From DASQVO01 sp035640715 (GTDB taxonomy: Bacteria; Actinomycetota; Actinomycetes; Streptosporangiales; Streptosporangiaceae): 21,407 bases of DNA. The DNA lies in the NCBI GenBank assembly GCA_035640715.1, contig DASQVO010000129.1:1-21407 (forward strand), in the 5' to 3' direction. The position numbers were made by a program, and so were the translations under genes. The notes beneath the pieces are model-generated. The model saw only the letters and a list, made by a program, of their open reading frames with translations. It made no database searches and was not told the origin of the DNA. How positions within the stretch are numbered: position 1 is the first letter of the stretch; every line of letters begins with the position of its first letter. Positions 1 through 7,869 of this stretch are shown here, one piece after another.

Positions 1-1
1 G

Positions 2-745
2 CCCGGCGCATCCGGTGCGCCCAGCGCCCGGCCGGCTTATTACGCCGCGCCGCCGGGACGGTGGCGGGACTGGTGGACGCTGCTGCATCCGCCGTACACG
101 GCGTGGCACCTCTCATACACGGTCATCGGCGCGTCCCTGGCCCCGCGGGTCTATCTCAGCCGCCTCCTGTGGACCGTCGCGGCATTCTTCCTCGCAGTCG
201 GGGTTGCGGCGCACGCGCTCGACGAGCTACGCGGCCGCCCGCTGCGCACGAACATCCCTGCCGGGGCCCTCACCGCCGCGGTCGCGCTCGGCATCGCCGG
301 CGCGGTGGGCCTGGGTGCCTACGGCGTCACGAAAGCAGGCTGGATTCTCGTCCCCTTCATGGTGGCCGGCCCGGTCCTGGTCATCGCCTACAACGCCGAA
401 CTGTTCGGCGGCGCCCTGCATAACGACCTGGGTTTCGCGGCCGCGTGGGGTGCCTTCCCCGTGCTCACCGGCTACGCCGCCCAGGCCGGGAACCTGGCCG
501 TGGCACCCGTCGCCGCGGCGGCCGCCGCCCACGCGCTGTCCGCGGCGCAGCGCCGGCTGAGCACCCCGGCCAGGAACATCCGGCGGCGCGCCGTCCAGGT
601 TGACGGCAGCATCACCTTCGCCGACGGCAGGACGACGCTGATAGACGCCGGGACCGTGCTCGAGCCGCTGGAAGGGGCGCTCCGGGCAATGTCCTGGGGC
701 CTTGTCCTTCTCGCTGCCGCGCTCGCCATCGCCCGCCTGACCTAA
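2..745 (+). CDS. Multi-pass membrane protein, 5' end outside window
   Basis: The frame is open from the first bases to a TAA at 743-745, leaving about 247 residues. The start lies upstream of the window. The visible part holds several hydrophobic stretches, including segments beginning LLWTVAAFFLAVGVAAHALDE, AGALTAAVALGIAGAVGLG, WILVPFMVAGPVLVIAYN and the last 18 or so residues (SWGLVLLAAALAIARLT). These are separated by short polar loops, among them LDELRGRPLRTNIP and a basic loop after position 550. The alternation of aromatic/histidine-rich entry (LHPPYTAWHLSY) and conserved-looking polar loops recalls UbiA-like polytopic enzymes. No clear NxxxDxxxD motif is visible, so no function is assigned. 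It converges on the GH76 gene with 15 bp between stop codons. An ATG at 305 is internal to the frame and is not the real start. Confidence 0.7.
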   Translation, partial: PGASGAPSARPAYYAAPPGRWRDWWTLLHPPYTAWHLSYTVIGASLAPRVYLSRLLWTVAAFFLAVGVAAHALDELRGRPLRTNIPAGALTAAVALGIAGAVGLGAYGVTKAGWILVPFMVAGPVLVIAYNAELFGGALHNDLGFAAAWGAFPVLTGYAAQAGNLAVAPVAAAAAAHALSAAQRRLSTPARNIRRRAVQVDGSITFADGRTTLIDAGTVLEPLEGALRAMSWGLVLLAAALAIARLT

Positions 746-750
746 AGCGG

Positions 751-776
751 CACCCCGCGGCTAAGGGGCCGCGGTG
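751..776. terminator. Possible shared stem-loop between convergent genes
   Basis: CCGCGG at 755-760 and again at 769-774 is self-complementary and can form a 6-bp G/C stem around an 8-nt loop. It overlaps the last codons of the minus-strand gene and follows the plus-strand stop by 9 bp. No U tract follows on either strand, as is common in actinobacteria. The call rests on position and the short stem only. Confidence 0.35.
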
Positions 777-2011
777 AGCGCCACGGCGGCGTTGAGGGCG
801 TCCAGCGCGGAACTCTGCCGGGCGGCGTCGGCCCGGTCGAACGGGCCGGTCCAGCGCAGCCCGAACTGGTTCTTCCGGTTCCTGTCGTTCTCCCAGATGG
901 AGCGGGCATTGGCCAGGATGAACACGCGGTAGGCGGGCCGTGGGCTCTGCCGGTAGAAGTCATAGAGATTCCGGATGAAGATGCCCTTGAACTGCGCCTG
1001 GTCTCCGTTGGAGCCTCTGCCGGACTGCTCGGAGGGCTCAACCAGGATGCCGGCCGGCCCGGCGCCTGCGGCCAGCGCCTGGCCGCAGGCGTCTTCCGGG
1101 GCCCGCGCCGGCGTCGCCGGGCTGGTCAGGTGGCGGAGGACGGCGCCGGCGATCGTGTTCCCCTGCTCCAGATAGCCGGGGTCGCCGGTGATCTCGTGCA
1201 GCGCGGCCAGGCCGCCGAGGATGACGCCCTGGTTGTAGGTCCAGGTGGTACCGCCATTGTTCTCGCACGCCGACGTCAGCCCGTCGTTCACCAGGCCCGT
1301 GGCGCCGATCATGCCACTGGCCGTGAACCACTCCCATTCCCGCAGCGCCCAGTCAAGATAGCTGCCCGGCCCGCTATCGCCCTGGGTGCGCTGGTGGAGG
1401 CGGGCCGCCAGCAGCAGGAACAGCTCGTTCGGGATGGCATTCTTATAGGTCCTCGCTACCGTCCACCAGAGACCGCCGCGGCACTCATTGTCCCAGCCAG
1501 TTGTCATCTGCGCGAAAATCGCTTTCGCCGTCTCCAGGTACTTCGGGTCCCCGGTCAGGTCGAATGCCGCTATCCAGGCGAGTGCCCACCAGCCGTTATC
1601 GTCGTAATAGTCGTTGATGAAATTGGGATGCGCCCGCCGGGCCGCGCTGAACGTCCTTTCGATGACGCCGACCTGCGACCGGTCTCCCGTCCGCTGCGTG
1701 TACTGGATCACCGCGTTCAGCGCGTTGGCGGCGTTCCACCAGCCTGCCGTGTCCCACAGGCCCGTTGCCGGGTTGTACCAGCGATGGAGCGCGCGGATGC
1801 CCGCAGCCGCGCAGGCCCGGTACTGCCGTGCCGCAGCCGATGCCGCGTCCTCCGTGCCGGCCCCCGCGTCCCAGTCTCCGGCACCGGGGGGGAACCCGCC
1901 CGCACCGCCGTCATCGCGGGCCGTCCCGGGCGGATTCCGCCGCGACAGCCCATCCCGCAACGCACGGAAAACCCGGCCGGCTACGGAGCGCATGAAGACC
2001 CTGGGGCTCAT
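761..2011 (-). CDS. Glycoside hydrolase family 76 (alpha-1,6-mannanase-like)
   Basis: This 416-residue protein matches the GH76 pattern: an all-helical (alpha/alpha)6-type fold rich in Trp/Tyr/Asn, with the double-aspartate motif YYDDNGWWALAW at residues 135-146 (Asp137/Asp138 in the position of the catalytic pair). Other typical stretches are the GLWWTVARTYKNAIPNELF block (about 180-198) and TWTYNQGVILGGLAAL (about 266-281). GH76 enzymes hydrolyse alpha-1,6-mannan, and actinobacterial members are thought to act on mannan or lipomannan-type glycans. No signal peptide or membrane segment is visible at the N-terminus (MSPRVFMRSVAGRVFRALRD is amphipathic and basic), which is odd for an exo-acting enzyme. 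The ATG at 2009-2011 is preceded by CGGGAGG at 2021-2027 with 9-nt spacing, which decides the start over an internal ATG six codons later. It stands alone on the minus strand. Confidence 0.85.
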   Translation of the reverse strand: MSPRVFMRSVAGRVFRALRDGLSRRNPPGTARDDGGAGGFPPGAGDWDAGAGTEDAASAAARQYRACAAAGIRALHRWYNPATGLWDTAGWWNAANALNAVIQYTQRTGDRSQVGVIERTFSAARRAHPNFINDYYDDNGWWALAWIAAFDLTGDPKYLETAKAIFAQMTTGWDNECRGGLWWTVARTYKNAIPNELFLLLAARLHQRTQGDSGPGSYLDWALREWEWFTASGMIGATGLVNDGLTSACENNGGTTWTYNQGVILGGLAALHEITGDPGYLEQGNTIAGAVLRHLTSPATPARAPEDACGQALAAGAGPAGILVEPSEQSGRGSNGDQAQFKGIFIRNLYDFYRQSPRPAYRVFILANARSIWENDRNRKNQFGLRWTGPFDRADAARQSSALDALNAAVALTAAP

Positions 2012-2285
2012 GAATCTGATCCTCCCGCCGGCGTGGCACCCTGGCGCGGCTGTCTCAGCGCAGCCGGCATAGCCGGCCTATCCACCTGCGAAGAGTCACC
2101 GCGGTATGCGTCAGCGATGCCATCTGGCCTGGCATTTTTACGATGCGTCAGCTATCCTACCGGCCGCCGGCATCCAGATGCCTTTACGGCCAAGCGGCCA
2201 GCGGCGCTCACGGCGCGTGTAATACCGCACAAAGGTATTCACCAGCTGTTAGACGGGTACGCGGATCTGCTGCCTGCGCGCCGTC

Positions 2286-2326
2286 ATTGGCTCATAATTG
2301 GCTAAGAGAGCCCGACAACTGGGTAT
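2286..2326 (+). promoter_or_regulatory. Candidate SigB/SigF-type promoter with tandem ATTGGCT sites
   Basis: GGGTAT at 2321-2326 matches the -10 element of actinobacterial SigB/SigF promoters (GNNT or GTTT, 14-17 nt, GGGTAY). A GGCT at 2300-2303 lies 17 nt upstream and matches only the G..T positions of the -35. Two ATTGGCT copies start exactly 11 bp apart, one helical turn, immediately upstream. The downstream gene is a partner-switching phosphatase/kinase, the class that controls such sigma factors, so the link is plausible, but the -35 match is weak. Confidence 0.3.
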
Positions 2327-2345
2327 CAGGACCGGGAGAGGTGAC

Positions 2346-2423
2346 CCAGGTAACCACCTGGCTGGCCAAGGAGGGGCCAGCCGCCATCTGGCTGGCGGAC
2401 AGCGAGCAGGCCACTGGCCAGCC
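2346..2423 (+). repeat. Alternating inverted repeats in leader of PP2C gene
   Basis: CCAGGT/ACCTGG (2346-2351, 2356-2361) is followed by GGCTGGCC (2360-2367), GGCCAGCC (2375-2382), GGCTGGCG (2390-2397) and another GGCCAGCC (2416-2423). The first three eight-mers start exactly 15 bp apart in alternating orientation. The second can pair perfectly over 8 bp with the first, or over 7 bp with the third; the fourth can pair with either of the GGCTGGC copies. This gives either a set of mutually exclusive RNA hairpins in a 5' leader or a phased array of operator half-sites. Confidence 0.5.
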
Positions 2424-2511
2424 AGGACACCGCGGACCCGGGCCACTCATTGCCGGTTGCTCCATGTAGCCGGCGAAACCGACGGGTGAGAAGCCGACAG
2501 GAGAGCACTAC

Positions 2512-4632
2512 GTGACAATCGGCACGACGGTTGACAGCAGCGCCCCGCCACAGAACTCGTCGGTCCGGACCATCATTCTCGGTATCGACCATTCGGGCCG
2601 GATCGTGCAGCATGACCGTAACGCGCCGGCACTGCTCGCGCGCCCGGCCGATGAGCTACTTGGCGCCCGCCTCAGCGACCTCATCACCAGTTCCGGCGCA
2701 ACAGGACTGGGCGAGTCCGCCAGCCCGGGCGGCGGTGACGACCCTGTCTCATCCCTTCTGGAGGCGATCCGCTCCGACCGCGAGAGCACCGGCATGCTCG
2801 AGATCCGCACCGAGAACGACGCCAAGTCGGACGCGGTGGTCACCGTGCACCCGATGCGCGCCGGCGACACGAGCGTCGCGGCGCTCGCCGTCCTGCGCAT
2901 CCCCGCCCCGGTCGCCGAGCGGTTCGTGGACCCCGCGCTCATGCGTCAAGCGCTGCTCGACAGCACGTTCAAGCGGATCGGCGACACACTCGACTTCGAT
3001 CATGTGGCCCGGGAGCTGATGGACACCCTCGTCCCGCACTTCTGCAACGCGGGCGGCCTGGCGGTGCTGGAGAGCCTGATCGGGGACGACGAGTTCCCCG
3101 CACACGAACCAGACGGGTCGCACCCGCTGCGGCGGCTCGCGGTAGCCAACGACGCAGACGAACCGGCATGGGAAGCCACCTTCCCGACCGGCGAGATCCT
3201 CCGGTATCCGGCGGGGTCACCCTACGTGTGCTGCATGGATTCGGGAAAGCCGGTCCTGGAGAGCCGGATGAGCGCCGACGACGCCCTCCGGCTGGCCGAG
3301 TTGTGGCAGCGCCGCCCAGTCGCCGACCTTCTCGCCAATAGCTCCATGCTGCTGCTGCCGCTCATCGCGCAGGGCACCACACTCGGCTTCTTCGTCTGCC
3401 TGCGAAAACCCGGCTACCGGCGCTTCGACGCATACGATCAGGAGATCGGCATGGAATTCGCGTCGCGGGCCGCTATCTTCATCGATAACGCGCGCCGGTA
3501 CAACCGCGAGCATGCCACCGCGCTCACCCTGCAGCGCAGCCTTCTTCCCACCGGCCTTTCCGCCCCGTCCTCCGTCGATGTACGGCACCGGTACCTGCCG
3601 GGCAGCAAGCTCATCGAGGTCGGCGGCGACTGGTATGAGTCCATCGCGCTGCCGGGTGCCCGCGTCGCCCTGGTCGTCGGCGACGTGGCCGGGCATGGCG
3701 TGCGTGCCGCCGTCACGATGGGCCAGCTGCGCACCGCCATCCATACACTCGCGCGGCTTGAGCTGCCGCCTGCCGAGTCGCTGCAGCAGCTCAACGAGCT
3801 CATGCACACGCTGGGGGAACGGGAACCGCACTTCGCGACATGCGCCTACGCGGTGTTCGACGCGGTGAGCGGCGGCTGCGAGGTGGCCGTGGCCGGGCAC
3901 CTGCCGCCGCTGCTCGTCCGGCCGGACGGCAGCAACGAGTACCTGGACGTCGCGCCGGCTCCCCCGCTCGGCGTCGGCGAGGGCCCGATCGAGAGCCGGC
4001 AGTTCACCATCGAGGACGGCAGCCTGTTCCTGCTATACACCGACGGGCTCGTTGAGAACCGCACCCGCGACATCGACGACGGCCTGAACCGGCTGCGGAA
4101 GGTCTTCAGCGACGGCGCCCCGTCCCGTTCGCTCGAAGATCTCTGCAAGGCCACCCTGGACGGCGTTTACTCAGAGCAGTACCGCGACGACATCGCGGTG
4201 CTCCTGGCCCGGCTCAGCCGCATCCCCGCCGACCACCACGCGACCTGGACGCTCGGCCACGAGCTCACCTCGGTCGGCGAGGCCCGGACGCTGATCCGGG
4301 AGCCGATAACGCGCTGGGGCCTGGAGGAGCTGATCCCCACCACCGAGCTGCTGGTCTCCGAGCTCGTGACGAACGCGCTGAGGTACTCCCCCGGCAAGAT
4401 CACGCTGCGGATCGTGTGCGAGGGAGCCCTGGTGTGCGAGGTCGGCGACAACTCAGCCGCGCTGCCCAGGCTGCGCCACGCCGGCCGCGACGACGAGAAC
4501 GGCCGCGGGCTGCAGGTGGTCAGCCAGCTCGCACAGCGCTGGGGCGCCCGCAGGACCCGCTCGGGCAAGGTCGTCTGGTGCGAGCAGCCGCTGCCCGGCG
4601 CCGAGCCGCCCCAGCCGATCCCCTTGCATTAG
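2512..4632 (+). CDS. PAS-GAF-PP2C (SpoIIE/RsbU) phosphatase with C-terminal anti-sigma kinase domain
   Basis: This 706-residue cytoplasmic signalling protein has no membrane segment. The order is a PAS-like sensor (about 18-130), a GAF domain (about 145-335), a PP2C/SpoIIE phosphatase (about 340-570) and a HATPase_c_2, RsbW-like kinase (about 578-695). Phosphatase metal-site residues are visible in GGDWYE (Asp373), GDVAGHG (Asp391), YTDGLVE (Asp511) and YRDDIAVL (Asp559/Asp560). The kinase domain has its N-box (Glu617, Asn621 in SELVTNALRYSP), the G1 aspartate (Asp646 in GDNSA) and the G2 motif GRGLQVV. Such proteins dephosphorylate and phosphorylate STAS anti-anti-sigma partners and so switch an alternative sigma factor. 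The GTG start at 2512 is chosen for the AGGAG at 2499-2503. No STAS partner or sigma factor gene is nearby, so its partners are encoded elsewhere. Confidence 0.93.
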   Translation: MTIGTTVDSSAPPQNSSVRTIILGIDHSGRIVQHDRNAPALLARPADELLGARLSDLITSSGATGLGESASPGGGDDPVSSLLEAIRSDRESTGMLEIRTENDAKSDAVVTVHPMRAGDTSVAALAVLRIPAPVAERFVDPALMRQALLDSTFKRIGDTLDFDHVARELMDTLVPHFCNAGGLAVLESLIGDDEFPAHEPDGSHPLRRLAVANDADEPAWEATFPTGEILRYPAGSPYVCCMDSGKPVLESRMSADDALRLAELWQRRPVADLLANSSMLLLPLIAQGTTLGFFVCLRKPGYRRFDAYDQEIGMEFASRAAIFIDNARRYNREHATALTLQRSLLPTGLSAPSSVDVRHRYLPGSKLIEVGGDWYESIALPGARVALVVGDVAGHGVRAAVTMGQLRTAIHTLARLELPPAESLQQLNELMHTLGEREPHFATCAYAVFDAVSGGCEVAVAGHLPPLLVRPDGSNEYLDVAPAPPLGVGEGPIESRQFTIEDGSLFLLYTDGLVENRTRDIDDGLNRLRKVFSDGAPSRSLEDLCKATLDGVYSEQYRDDIAVLLARLSRIPADHHATWTLGHELTSVGEARTLIREPITRWGLEELIPTTELLVSELVTNALRYSPGKITLRIVCEGALVCEVGDNSAALPRLRHAGRDDENGRGLQVVSQLAQRWGARRTRSGKVVWCEQPLPGAEPPQPIPLH

Positions 4633-4707
4633 TGCTGGCCCGGCTGGACGACCCCCGGAGCCTGCGGTCCGTCTGCCCGTAGCCCCCACTGTGGCTAGGG
4701 CCCTGGT

Positions 4708-4732
4708 ACCGTCCGTAGCGGCCCCCGACGGT
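4708..4732. terminator. Weak stem-loop between convergent genes
   Basis: ACCGTC at 4708-4713 and GACGGT at 4727-4732 form a 6-bp stem with a 13-nt loop in the 100-bp gap between the PP2C regulator (+) and the acylase (-). It ends one base before the acylase stop codon. There is no U tract; the call rests on position. Confidence 0.3.
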
Positions 4733-7552
4733 TCAGCGGTGCGCGGGGAACTCGACGACCTGCTGGAAGGTGGGCCGGTTCTGCCAGTCGATATCGGGTT
4801 GCCCGACGATGCCGATGGCGCGGAACGCGATGGCGTCATATTGCGGCATGGTCTGACCGGCGGCCACCGTGTCCGGCGTGGCCGTCCAGCTTGCCACGTC
4901 CGTCGAGCCGCCGTTGGCCTGCACCAGCGTGGTGTAGGTGGTTGCCAGGGCGTGGTCGATGGCCGCCGGGCAGCTTGCCGGTCCGGTGCCGCAGATCCGC
5001 GACATCAGCTCCGGGCCGAACGGCGCGCCGGCCGGTTCGCCGCGTAGCTGGCGCAGCACCTTTACCACGTAGCCCTCGTAGCCGCCGTCGTAGGCGCTGC
5101 CCAGGTGCGTGCCGCCGCTGTTGGGTGTGTTCACCCACTGCATCGGCAGCACCGTGTAGCTGGGGGTCGCGGCGCCGCCGGTCGAGCCGGCGTTGCTGAT
5201 CCCGCCGGCGGCCAGGATCGGGTCGAACAGCGCGCGGATCAGGTTGTCCTGCAGCACGTCCATGATGGCCACTGCGGCGTGGTCGGCGTACTGGGTGTCA
5301 CCGGGTGCGGCCTTGCGCCGGTGGGCACCGCTGGCCTGCCACGCGGCCAGCACCGCGAGCATCTGCCGCACGCCGGCCGGTTCCGGCCGGGAACTGAGGT
5401 AAGGCAGCAGTTCCGGCAGCGTGGTGAGGCCGTCGAGGTCCTGGCTGGCCGCGATCTCCATGGCCTGCACCAGGTTCGCCCGGGTGAGCTTGCCGTGGTG
5501 CGCGGCTAGCTGCGCGGCGATCTGCTGGTTGAGCATCTGCACCCGGTACACCGGCCCGTAGCCGTACTGGGAGTCGGACGCGGAGAACTCCGGCGCCGGC
5601 TTGTTATTCCAGCTCGTGAGCACGCCGGACGGCGGGTCGATGGCGTGCGGGTGCTGGTCCGGCGGCAGGAAACCCTGCCACTCCGCAGCCCCGGTGCCCC
5701 AGGTCGGCAGGTTCGGGTCCACATCGGACGGGCGGACCGGGGCGAGGCCCGAGCTGTCGTAGGCGATGTCCCGGCTGTCGATGTAGAACCAGTTGAACGT
5801 GTAGTCGATCGCTTCGGCGCCGGCCATCCAGGACCGGGCGTCCCGGGTCAGTGCCGGCAGGCCCCAGCGCAGGAAGCCGATCGCCGAGTCGACGTCGTGC
5901 CCGTAGGTGGAGCGCTGGTTGACCACGGCGACCGGCTTGCCGCCGTCCGCGGTGGTCCAGCCCTGCACGATGCCGTGCCGGGTCAGGTAGATGTTGTGCG
6001 TGATGACCGTGGGCAGGCCCACGCCGCCCGGTTTGGGCACGGCCACCTCGGTGAACGTCTCGTGCGTCATCGGCAGGCAGCGCCCGTCGAACTCGTAGTA
6101 GGTGCCCTGCGCGGCTGGCGCGCCGCCGGCGGGGTTGCAGATCCGTTCCAGCCGCTGGTCGGTCAGGTCGGTGCCGGCTGAGGTGGCCGACCACGCGTAG
6201 TCCTCCCCTCGGCCCAGCTCGACCAGCCCGGTGCCGGGGAACGAGGCGCCCTCGGCGGCGTAGTCGGGGCTGTGCAGGTCCTCCTGCATCAAGATGCCCG
6301 GTGTGAAGTAGGACACCTGCGGCCCGAACACCGCGATCGGGTGCCCGCTGGCCGAGTGCCGCGCGTCTACCAGCAGCGCGTTGCTCATGTGCGTGGGCAT
6401 GGCCAGCAGGCCGGTGATGATCTTCAGCGCGGCTGGGTTGGCGGGCGTGCTGCCGCAGCCGGGGGTGGTATCGGTGGGGCCGCCATTGAACGGGGCGGCG
6501 GCGTTGTCCGGCATCGCGGTCAGTGCCGGGTTGACCTTGCCGGGGATCTCGTAGGGGAACGGGGTGGCGACGGTGGTGGGGGCGCCGGGGTCGTTCTGCT
6601 CCTTGAAGTCGGTGAACGCCGCGCGGCCCGCGCTGGCGCCCAGGTGGCGCTGCAGATACTGCAGCAGCGCCGCGTTGGCGACCTCACCGCCGCCGCCGTC
6701 ACCGAAGATCCCGCCAACGAGTGACGACACGTACACCACGTCCGCCGCCGACCACGGCTTCGGCGGCTGCAGCGCCGCGGCGTAGTCAGCGGGCAGCTTC
6801 GCTGGATCGGCCAGCGCCTGGGTGATGTAGGCATTCACCCCGGTCACGTAGGAGTCGATCATCTGCTTGGCCAGCGCGCCCAGCCTGCCGTACTCGGTAG
6901 GCAGCGCGTCCACCTGGGCCTGCGCCTGGGCCGGGGTGTAGGGGGCAAGCAGCAGCTCGTCGTGGTCCATCTGCTCGTCGGCGCAGGACGGGCCGAGGAA
7001 CGCAGAGAGCGTGCCCTCGCCGTAGTGACGCAGCACATCCATCAGGAACAGCCGGTCCTCGGCCTGCGCGTAGCCGGCGCCGAAGGCCAGCGCGGCGTCG
7101 TTGGCGGCGTAGATGTGCGGGATGTCGTGGGTGTCCCGGTAGATCGCCACCTGCTGGGTGGGTGACGGGCGCTCGGTGCGGGTGATGTCACCGGGAGGGA
7201 TGCCGAACGACTCATCCGTGTAGTAGCGGCCGAGCGTGGCGTCGGTCAGCGAGGGATAGCCGTAGAGCAGGCTGGCATAGGGGCCGAGCTGGTCCTGGCT
7301 GGCCGGCGGGCGCTGGCCGGTCAGCTCGTACTGCGCGAGCTGGCCGGCGTTGACCAGTCCGTTCTCTCCCGGCGGGTTGATGCTGAGGATCTGGCCGCCG
7401 CCGTAGTCATTGGCCCGGTAAGTGGGTGGCGGGGCGGCACTCCCGGACGGGGCCGCGGCCGCGGACGGGATCGCCGCCCCGGGCAGGCCGAGCGACGCCA
7501 TGGTGACGAGGGCCAGGAAGGTCAAGCGGCGGCGGGGAGCGATGGTCCGCAT
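4733..7552 (-). CDS. Secreted penicillin acylase family Ntn hydrolase
   Basis: This 939-residue precursor belongs to the penicillin amidase/acyl-homoserine-lactone acylase family (S45), which cleaves amide bonds after autocatalytic splitting into alpha and beta subunits. It opens with a basic stretch (RTIAPRRRL), a hydrophobic core and an Ala-rich cleavage region near residues 30-35, so it is exported; the three arginines make Tat export possible. The alpha-chain motif IYRDTHDIPHIYAANDAALAFGAGY-type stretch spans about residues 137-161. The likely nucleophile is Ser390 in PTHMSNALLV, which would become the beta-chain N-terminus. The family's oxyanion Asn is visible in LTSWNNKPAP. The true substrate (beta-lactam, acyl-homoserine lactone, lipopeptide or other N-acyl compound) cannot be read from sequence. 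AGGAGG at 7558-7563, 5 nt from the ATG, supports the start. It is monocistronic. Confidence 0.92.
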   Translation of the reverse strand: MRTIAPRRRLTFLALVTMASLGLPGAAIPSAAAAPSGSAAPPPTYRANDYGGGQILSINPPGENGLVNAGQLAQYELTGQRPPASQDQLGPYASLLYGYPSLTDATLGRYYTDESFGIPPGDITRTERPSPTQQVAIYRDTHDIPHIYAANDAALAFGAGYAQAEDRLFLMDVLRHYGEGTLSAFLGPSCADEQMDHDELLLAPYTPAQAQAQVDALPTEYGRLGALAKQMIDSYVTGVNAYITQALADPAKLPADYAAALQPPKPWSAADVVYVSSLVGGIFGDGGGGEVANAALLQYLQRHLGASAGRAAFTDFKEQNDPGAPTTVATPFPYEIPGKVNPALTAMPDNAAAPFNGGPTDTTPGCGSTPANPAALKIITGLLAMPTHMSNALLVDARHSASGHPIAVFGPQVSYFTPGILMQEDLHSPDYAAEGASFPGTGLVELGRGEDYAWSATSAGTDLTDQRLERICNPAGGAPAAQGTYYEFDGRCLPMTHETFTEVAVPKPGGVGLPTVITHNIYLTRHGIVQGWTTADGGKPVAVVNQRSTYGHDVDSAIGFLRWGLPALTRDARSWMAGAEAIDYTFNWFYIDSRDIAYDSSGLAPVRPSDVDPNLPTWGTGAAEWQGFLPPDQHPHAIDPPSGVLTSWNNKPAPEFSASDSQYGYGPVYRVQMLNQQIAAQLAAHHGKLTRANLVQAMEIAASQDLDGLTTLPELLPYLSSRPEPAGVRQMLAVLAAWQASGAHRRKAAPGDTQYADHAAVAIMDVLQDNLIRALFDPILAAGGISNAGSTGGAATPSYTVLPMQWVNTPNSGGTHLGSAYDGGYEGYVVKVLRQLRGEPAGAPFGPELMSRICGTGPASCPAAIDHALATTYTTLVQANGGSTDVASWTATPDTVAAGQTMPQYDAIAFRAIGIVGQPDIDWQNRPTFQQVVEFPAHR

Positions 7553-7566
7553 TGGGACCTCCTGTT

Positions 7567-7608
7567 GTTACCCGTTGGTATTACTAGTGAGTAGTGTCAC
7601 TTGGTAAC
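7567..7608. promoter_or_regulatory. Nested dyad upstream of acylase, candidate repressor operator
   Basis: TACT/AGTA (7582-7585, 7590-7593) lies inside GTTACC/GGTAAC (7567-7572, 7603-7608), and both inverted pairs share the same centre between 7587 and 7588. TACT-N4-AGTA is the kind of core seen in TetR-family operators. The site starts 15 bp upstream of the acylase ATG, where a repressor would cover the promoter or the transcript start. No regulator gene is adjacent. Confidence 0.4.
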
Positions 7609-7620
7609 GGCGGAGCGTCA

Positions 7621-7692
7621 AGGGACGCGCGTATCAACGGAGAGCCGCATACCAATGGAGAGCGGCGTGTCAGGGGAGAGCGGCGTGTAAGG
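7621..7692. repeat. 18-bp tandem repeat, about four units
   Basis: Units begin at 7621, 7639, 7657 and 7675. The last two differ at one base (core GGAGAGCGGCGTGT); the second matches the third at 12 of 18 positions and the first at a lower level, so the array decays leftward. The 18-bp period is a multiple of three. Confidence 0.6.
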
Positions 7693-7811
7693 GAGGGCGG
7701 GCGCCAGGCCCCTGAGCGCCCTTGCGAATGCGGATATTGACGGGAAGCTGCGCGATTTCGTCGCCGTCCACGCAGACCGGGATGCGCCGGCCGGGCGCGC
7801 CGCGGACGTGT

Positions 7812-7847
7812 CGGCCCGTCTCGCGGTGATCACCGCGGGACGGGCCG
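7812..7847. terminator. 36-bp stem-loop terminator downstream of glmS
   Basis: Two 18-nt arms (7812-7829 and 7830-7847) pair at 17 positions with one T-G wobble; the centre is TGATCA. It lies 22 bp past the glmS stop and carries no U tract, a typical actinobacterial intrinsic terminator. Being symmetric it can also stop transcription from the other direction. Confidence 0.7.
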
Positions 7848-7869
7848 CGTGACCTGTGCCCGGGCCGCG

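Larger units (their letters stand above)
2012..2511. other. 500-bp divergent intergenic region with dense repeats
   Basis: This region separates the GH76 gene (-) from the PP2C regulator (+) and is less G/C-rich than the flanking genes. No convincing gene is present. It holds a GCCGGC-ATA-GCCGGC palindrome at 2063-2077, a direct repeat ATGCGTCAGC at 2106-2115 and 2143-2152, and GCCATCTGGC at 2119-2128 and 2383-2392. It also holds a tandem ATTGGCT pair (2286-2292, 2297-2303) and the alternating inverted-repeat cluster annotated separately. It must contain promoters for both flanking genes. Confidence 0.6.
7553..7869. other. 317-bp intergenic region: operator-like dyad, tandem repeat, terminator
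   Basis: No convincing gene is present. From left to right it holds a nested dyad in front of the acylase gene (7567-7608), an 18-bp tandem repeat (7621-7692), about 120 bp with no recognised feature, and a 36-bp near-perfect palindrome (7812-7847) just after glmS. Short open frames here (7618-7833 minus, 7691-7852 plus) are not supported by a ribosome-binding site or recognisable protein. Confidence 0.6.

Noticed and set aside
1130..2305. 391-codon open frame on the + strand
   Set aside because: It is antisense to the GH76 gene, which has matching family motifs and a good ribosome-binding site.
7618..7833. 71-aa minus-strand frame over the 18-bp tandem repeat
   Set aside because: There is no ribosome-binding site, its start lies at the terminator palindrome, and nothing in it resembles a known protein.
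7691..7852. Plus-strand open stretch with good codon bias, possibly a gene remnant
   Set aside because: An in-frame stop sits right upstream, no start is available, and the right end is the glmS terminator palindrome.
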